NCBI RefSeq assembly: GCF_001042715.1
Contig: NZ_CP009687.1
Span: 1,665,418-1,729,417, forward strand
Direction: 5' to 3'
DNA: 64,000 bases
Origin: Clostridium aceticum
GTDB taxonomy: Bacteria > Bacillota > Clostridia > Peptostreptococcales > Natronincolaceae
This document shows positions 60,646-64,000 of this stretch, one piece after another (the stretch's first letter is position 1; every line of letters begins with the position of its first letter). A model generated the notes under the pieces. The model searched no databases. It saw only the letters and a program-made list of their open reading frames with translations, and was not told the DNA's origin. Both the position numbers and the translations under genes were made by a program.

Positions 60646-61230
60646 ATGAGCCATCAACTAATAAGTACAATCAAAAGAGCATTAAAAGATACCATTAATC
60701 CTAAACGGTATGTACATACTATGGGGGTGGTTAAAGCTTCCATAAACTTAGCAAAACAATATGGTGAAGATCCACTGTGTGCCACAATAGCAGCTCTACT
60801 CCATGATTATGCAAAAGATTATACACGAGATGAATTACTACATTATATTGAGGAACATCACCTGACTATGGACCCTATTATGTTTGAAGCCCATGAACTT
60901 TTGCATGGCAAGGTGGCAGCTTCAATTGCAAAAAACAAGTTTGATATTGAAGATAAGGATATTCTGAAAGCTATAGAAAACCATACAACTGGTGGAGAAA
61001 ACATGAGTAAACTAGAAAAAATTATTTATTTAGCAGATTTTATTGAAGAAGGCAGAAACTATCCAGGTGTAGATCAACTAAGAAAAATTGCTGAAGAGGA
61101 CTTAGATAAAGCAGTTCTTCAAGCATTAAATAATACGATTGTTTATGTTTTGAGCATAGAAAAATTACTACATCCCAATACACTGTTTGCTCGTAATGAA
61201 ATGTTAAAAAAGCTGAAAAAAGATGAATAG
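60646..61230 (+). CDS. yqeK: YqeK, HD-domain Ap4A hydrolase (symmetrical)
   Basis: A 194-residue HD-superfamily metal phosphohydrolase: YVHTMGVVKASINLA, LLHDYAKDYTRDELL (HD pair, about residues 50-51), AHELLHGKVAA, and ENHTTGG. YqeK enzymes split Ap4A into two ADP and lie next to nadD and rsfS in Firmicutes, as here. Confidence 0.93.
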   Translation: MSHQLISTIKRALKDTINPKRYVHTMGVVKASINLAKQYGEDPLCATIAALLHDYAKDYTRDELLHYIEEHHLTMDPIMFEAHELLHGKVAASIAKNKFDIEDKDILKAIENHTTGGENMSKLEKIIYLADFIEEGRNYPGVDQLRKIAEEDLDKAVLQALNNTIVYVLSIEKLLHPNTLFARNEMLKKLKKDE

Positions 61231-61264
61231 AGATATGAAATACTTTTTATTGAAGAGGTGAGAT

Positions 61265-62413
61265 ATGGGAAGGCGGACAAAACAAAAGAAAAGACCAGTT
61301 GGTTTTATTTTAGTTCTTGTCGTTGTTGTAGTTGCAGGTATTTTTTTCATAAATAATAAATCAAGCCATCGAATAAATATTTTGGTTCTCGGTGTAGATG
61401 CTTTAAATTTGCAAAAAAGTCAAGCTACTAGAGCAGATACGATTATGCTTTTGAGTACAGAGGGTGATGGTAGCAACCCTGTATTGATTTCTATACCAAG
61501 GGATACTAGAGTCAATATCCCAGGTAGAAGGTCACCTGAAAAGATTAACCATGCTCATGCCTATGGAGGTGTGGAACTACTAACAAATACGGTGGAAGGG
61601 TTTTTAGATATTCCCATTCATTATTATGTTAGAGTAAACTACAAAGCTGTGGAAGAATTGGTAGAAGCGTTAGGTGGTGTAACTGTCGACGTACCTATAG
61701 ATATGAAGTATTCTGATCCCTACGATGACCCGCCGCTTCATATCGATATAAAGAAAGGGCAGCAGGTCTTAGGAGGAAAAGACGCCCTTCATTTTTTGCG
61801 TTTTAGGAGTGGTTATGCCAACCAAGACTTAGGAAGGATTCAAGCACAACAAAAATTTGTACATGCTTTGATGGATAAAATGATGTCCCCTATGACTATT
61901 TTCAAAGTCCCTACATTAACAAAAACTTTTTATAATAACGTAGATACCAATATCCCCAAGAACAAAATGCTTTCATTAGGCATAAAAGGCTTAAGAGCAA
62001 AGTTCCAGGAAATTACTAAGTTAACATTGCCGGGATCTACTGCAATGGTAAATGGTATCTCCTACTACATCGTGAAGGATCAAGATATACAAACGATAAA
62101 GGAAAGTCATTTAACAGCATCTAGTGAATTAAAGTCTAATAGTGTCATTGAAGTGTTAAATGGATGCGGTGTAAGCGGCGTAGCTGCGGAATTTGCTAAA
62201 AAGCTGGAAAGAGAGTCCATTACAGTTGCAACCATAGGAAATTATGAAACAAATGATATGAGTGAATCCTTTATAGAATATCATCCCAAACATAAAAAGG
62301 AGGCACGAAAGGTAGGCAAAGCTTTAGGAATAAAGAAACTTATAGAAGTAAAAGAGGAGATGACAACAGTAGATATCAGCGTTGTAGTGGGAAAAGATTT
62401 AGTTGAAAATTAA
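61265..62413 (+). CDS. LytR-CpsA-Psr (LCP) family glycopolymer transferase
   Basis: A 382-residue membrane-anchored enzyme that attaches anionic polymers to peptidoglycan. It has a basic N-terminus and helix (about residues 12-29), an LCP domain (NILVLGVDA, SRADTIMLLS-like TRADTIML, ISIPRDTRVNIPGR, KINHAHAYGG, LHFLRFRSG; about 38-215) with the pyrophosphate-binding Arg/Asp residues. A LytR_C domain follows (SVIEVLNGCGVSGVAAEFAKKL, about 295-380). Third gene of the nadD cluster. Confidence 0.93.
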   Translation: MGRRTKQKKRPVGFILVLVVVVVAGIFFINNKSSHRINILVLGVDALNLQKSQATRADTIMLLSTEGDGSNPVLISIPRDTRVNIPGRRSPEKINHAHAYGGVELLTNTVEGFLDIPIHYYVRVNYKAVEELVEALGGVTVDVPIDMKYSDPYDDPPLHIDIKKGQQVLGGKDALHFLRFRSGYANQDLGRIQAQQKFVHALMDKMMSPMTIFKVPTLTKTFYNNVDTNIPKNKMLSLGIKGLRAKFQEITKLTLPGSTAMVNGISYYIVKDQDIQTIKESHLTASSELKSNSVIEVLNGCGVSGVAAEFAKKLERESITVATIGNYETNDMSESFIEYHPKHKKEARKVGKALGIKKLIEVKEEMTTVDISVVVGKDLVEN

Positions 62414-62512
62414 TCATTAAAAGCCTCCCCTATTATAAAAAAGACCCATACCCACAAAGAATTTTGTTTTGGAGAAATTGACATATATTTAAGGAATCAA
62501 AATATATTATAA

Positions 62513-62542
62513 CTGTATACATTTATCGAGGACAGTATACAG
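62513..62542. promoter_or_regulatory. Palindromic site before the antiporter gene
   Basis: CTGTATAC (62513-62520) and GTATACAG (62535-62542) are perfect inverted arms with 14 bases between. TTGACA at 62478-62483 and AT-rich -10-like sequence lie just upstream, so the site would cover the start of transcription. The GTATAC core recalls the rnf promoter sites. Confidence 0.45.
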
Positions 62543-62614
62543 ATTCTTTTAAAACAAGATTAACTTAAGTATGTAAAGACATCACTTATGTAATTGAGTA
62601 ATAGGGGGGGCAAT

Positions 62615-63616
62615 ATGGGAAACTTAGGGGCTTTTTTGTTGTTTATTTTAGGTATAATTATCATTATTAAGGGTGGGGACTGGTTTGTTGAATCTGCTGT
62701 TTGGGTGGCCAAAGTAACAGGAGTACCTAATGTACTAATTGGTGCTACAATTGTAAGCATAGCAACAACACTACCTGAGCTGTTGGTCTCTTCCATTGCT
62801 ACTTATCAGCATCACTATGATGTTGCAATAGGCAATGTGGTAGGATCTATGGTTTGTAATATTGGGCTTATATTGGGGCTAACAGCTTTATTATCTCCAA
62901 TAAAAATTCAACCCAGCAGATTCGCTGTCAAGGGTTTTTTTATGCTGCTTTGTGGTATAGTATTGTTATTTTTAGCCAAAGATACCATTATTACATCTCA
63001 AGAAGGAAACCTATTTATTATACTATTTTTTATATATATTGTTATGAACATATTAGAGTTCAAAAGTACTGGAAGAAGTAATAAGGAGCACTATGAGGTT
63101 TCTAGTTTAAGTAGAAATAATGTGAAAATAAACATAGGAAAATTTATAATAGGTGCTTTGTTTATTACTGGGGGAGCAAGACTATTGGTAAACAATGGTA
63201 TTATTATTGCTGAATTAGTGGGTGTACCACAGCAAGTAATAAGCTTAACGCTAATTGCTCTAGGAACCTCCCTTCCTGAATTAACTACAGCTATAGGATC
63301 TGTAATAAAGGGTCATGGAGAAATCTCTGTAGGAAATATTTTAGGTGCCAATATTCTTGACATTGTGATGGTACTAGGTGTATGCTCAAAGTTAGGAGAA
63401 GGGGGCATGGTTATCAACTATCAAAATATCATGTTGGGATCAACCATTCATAATGTGCCTCAATCCTTATATCTAGACATTCCAGTAGCTTTACTAATGA
63501 TGCTGATTTTGGTTTTAGGAGGATTTTTAAAAGGAGCGATTAGTCGTACTATAGGTTTCAGCGTATTATGTATCTACATTATGTACTTAGGTATATTAGC
63601 TAAACTATTTATATAA
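62615..63616 (+). CDS. Ca2+/Na+ antiporter, CaCA family
   Basis: A 333-residue, roughly ten-helix exchanger with two inverted repeats, each holding the ion-binding signature: GATIVSIATTLPELLVSS...GNVVGSMVCNIGLILG and ALGTSLPELTTA...GNILGANILDIVMVLG. It would expel Ca2+ in exchange for Na+ or H+. A loop separates the halves (about 145-175). The ATG at 62615 follows AGGGGGGG. It interrupts the usual nadD-yqeK-LCP-rsfS order and has its own promoter region. Confidence 0.92.
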   Translation: MGNLGAFLLFILGIIIIIKGGDWFVESAVWVAKVTGVPNVLIGATIVSIATTLPELLVSSIATYQHHYDVAIGNVVGSMVCNIGLILGLTALLSPIKIQPSRFAVKGFFMLLCGIVLLFLAKDTIITSQEGNLFIILFFIYIVMNILEFKSTGRSNKEHYEVSSLSRNNVKINIGKFIIGALFITGGARLLVNNGIIIAELVGVPQQVISLTLIALGTSLPELTTAIGSVIKGHGEISVGNILGANILDIVMVLGVCSKLGEGGMVINYQNIMLGSTIHNVPQSLYLDIPVALLMMLILVLGGFLKGAISRTIGFSVLCIYIMYLGILAKLFI

Positions 63617-63632
63617 AAAGAGGAGGAGTTAA

Positions 63633-64000
63633 ATGAAAAGTACAACCTTTGATTTAGTAGCAAAAGTAGTCAAATCTATTGATGATAAATTAGGACAGAA
63701 CATAACTGTATTGGATTTAAACGGTATAACTACCTTATGCGACTATTTTGTTATCACCAGTACTCCCTCTATCCGGCAAGTAAAGGCAATTACCGACGAG
63801 ATTCAGGATAGATTAGAAGAAGAAGGGATTTATGTGTTGCACAGAGAGGGTTATACTTCAGGGAGATGGGTACTCTTAGATTATGGAGACATTGTCATTC
63901 ATATACTTTATAAGGAAGATCGAGAATTTTATAATATAGAAGGAATTTGGAAGGATGCAGTAACAATAGATGTTGACAAAATAATTAATAATAATATATA
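63633..64000 (+). CDS. rsfS: Ribosome silencing factor RsfS (3' end at window edge)
   Basis: RsfS binds L14 on the large subunit and blocks joining of the small subunit. 122 complete codons are present from the ATG at 63633 (GAGGAGG upstream): LVAKVVKSIDDKLGQNITVLDL, CDYFVITSTPSIRQVKAI, GYTSGRWVLLDYGDIVIHIL and FYNIEGIW are diagnostic. The window ends two bases into the next codon, TA-, which may well be the stop. Confidence 0.95.
   Translation, partial: MKSTTFDLVAKVVKSIDDKLGQNITVLDLNGITTLCDYFVITSTPSIRQVKAITDEIQDRLEEEGIYVLHREGYTSGRWVLLDYGDIVIHILYKEDREFYNIEGIWKDAVTIDVDKIINNNI

Overview
The window reads as chromosomal DNA of a low-GC, spore-forming, strictly anaerobic Firmicute of the class Clostridia. 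Evidence: very AT-rich intergenic DNA, strong AGGAGG-type ribosome binding sites, frequent TTG/GTG starts, a SpoIVFA/SpoIVFB-like pair and a yunB remnant, a six-gene Rnf complex, a monofunctional Ni-CO dehydrogenase, and the clostridial order maf-radC-mreBCD-PBP2-minCDE-mgsA. An Alkaliphilus/Natronincola-like genus is my guess from gene content and order; it is not proven by the sequence. No rRNA, tRNA, CRISPR array, intact transposase or prophage was seen.

Region 1 (1-9.8 kb) is an accessory stretch of short, mostly solitary plus-strand genes. Many are membrane or secreted proteins of DUF type (DUF4282-like, CPBP protease, DUF5673-like, DUF5301-like, DUF5071). Decayed pieces lie among them: a 5'-degraded yunB, a partial copy of the DUF4282-like gene sharing 84 identical bases with its parent, a frameshifted membrane-protein tail and a start-less fragment. 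A 157-bp palindromic MITE-like element and an imperfect 52-bp repeat also occur here.

Region 2 (9.8-16.7 kb) is housekeeping: hflX, a Nudix-fold protein with a ruined Nudix box, a YigZ/IMPACT protein, a CoA-binding protein, two half-size TSUP transporter genes divergent from cysK, then nadE and yebC. Region 3 (17-22.5 kb) is a catabolic set: Fe-alcohol dehydrogenase, APC permease, class III aminotransferase and a PucR regulator. Together these could import an omega-amino acid, deaminate it and reduce the semialdehyde to a hydroxy acid (GABA, beta-alanine or taurine are candidates).

Region 4 (22.6-27.1 kb) is a CO/redox unit: an Rrf2 regulator, then cooS, a CooF-like ferredoxin and an FAD/NAD(P) oxidoreductase. 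Palindromes with TATACC/GGTATA-like arms lie at the regulator promoter, after the regulator gene and at the cooS promoter, suggesting autoregulation and local control. Region 5 (27.4-31.3 kb) holds luxS, an SH3/NlpC-P60 wall hydrolase, a lytic transglycosylase and a SPOR-domain protein. An 80-bp palindromic repeat occurs twice here in inverted orientation around the two wall-enzyme genes.

Region 6 (31.3-39.2 kb) is a five-gene signalling cassette (DRTGG, HATPase, DRTGG, PHP, HATPase) followed by rnfCDGEAB. The rnf promoter carries twin 11-bp palindromes (TATAC-N-GTATA), one of them over the -10 box. Rnf would couple reduced ferredoxin, for instance from CO oxidation, to NAD+ reduction and ion export.

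Region 7 (39.5-64 kb) is core growth and division: Gx transporter, DUF4321, maf, radC, mreBCD, PBP2, minCDE, mgsA, spoIVFA/FB, a radical-SAM pair, RNase G, an L21 leader with rplU-prp-rpmA, obgE, yhbY, a nitronate monooxygenase-like enzyme, nadD-yqeK-LCP, a Ca2+/Na+ antiporter and rsfS, which runs to the window edge.
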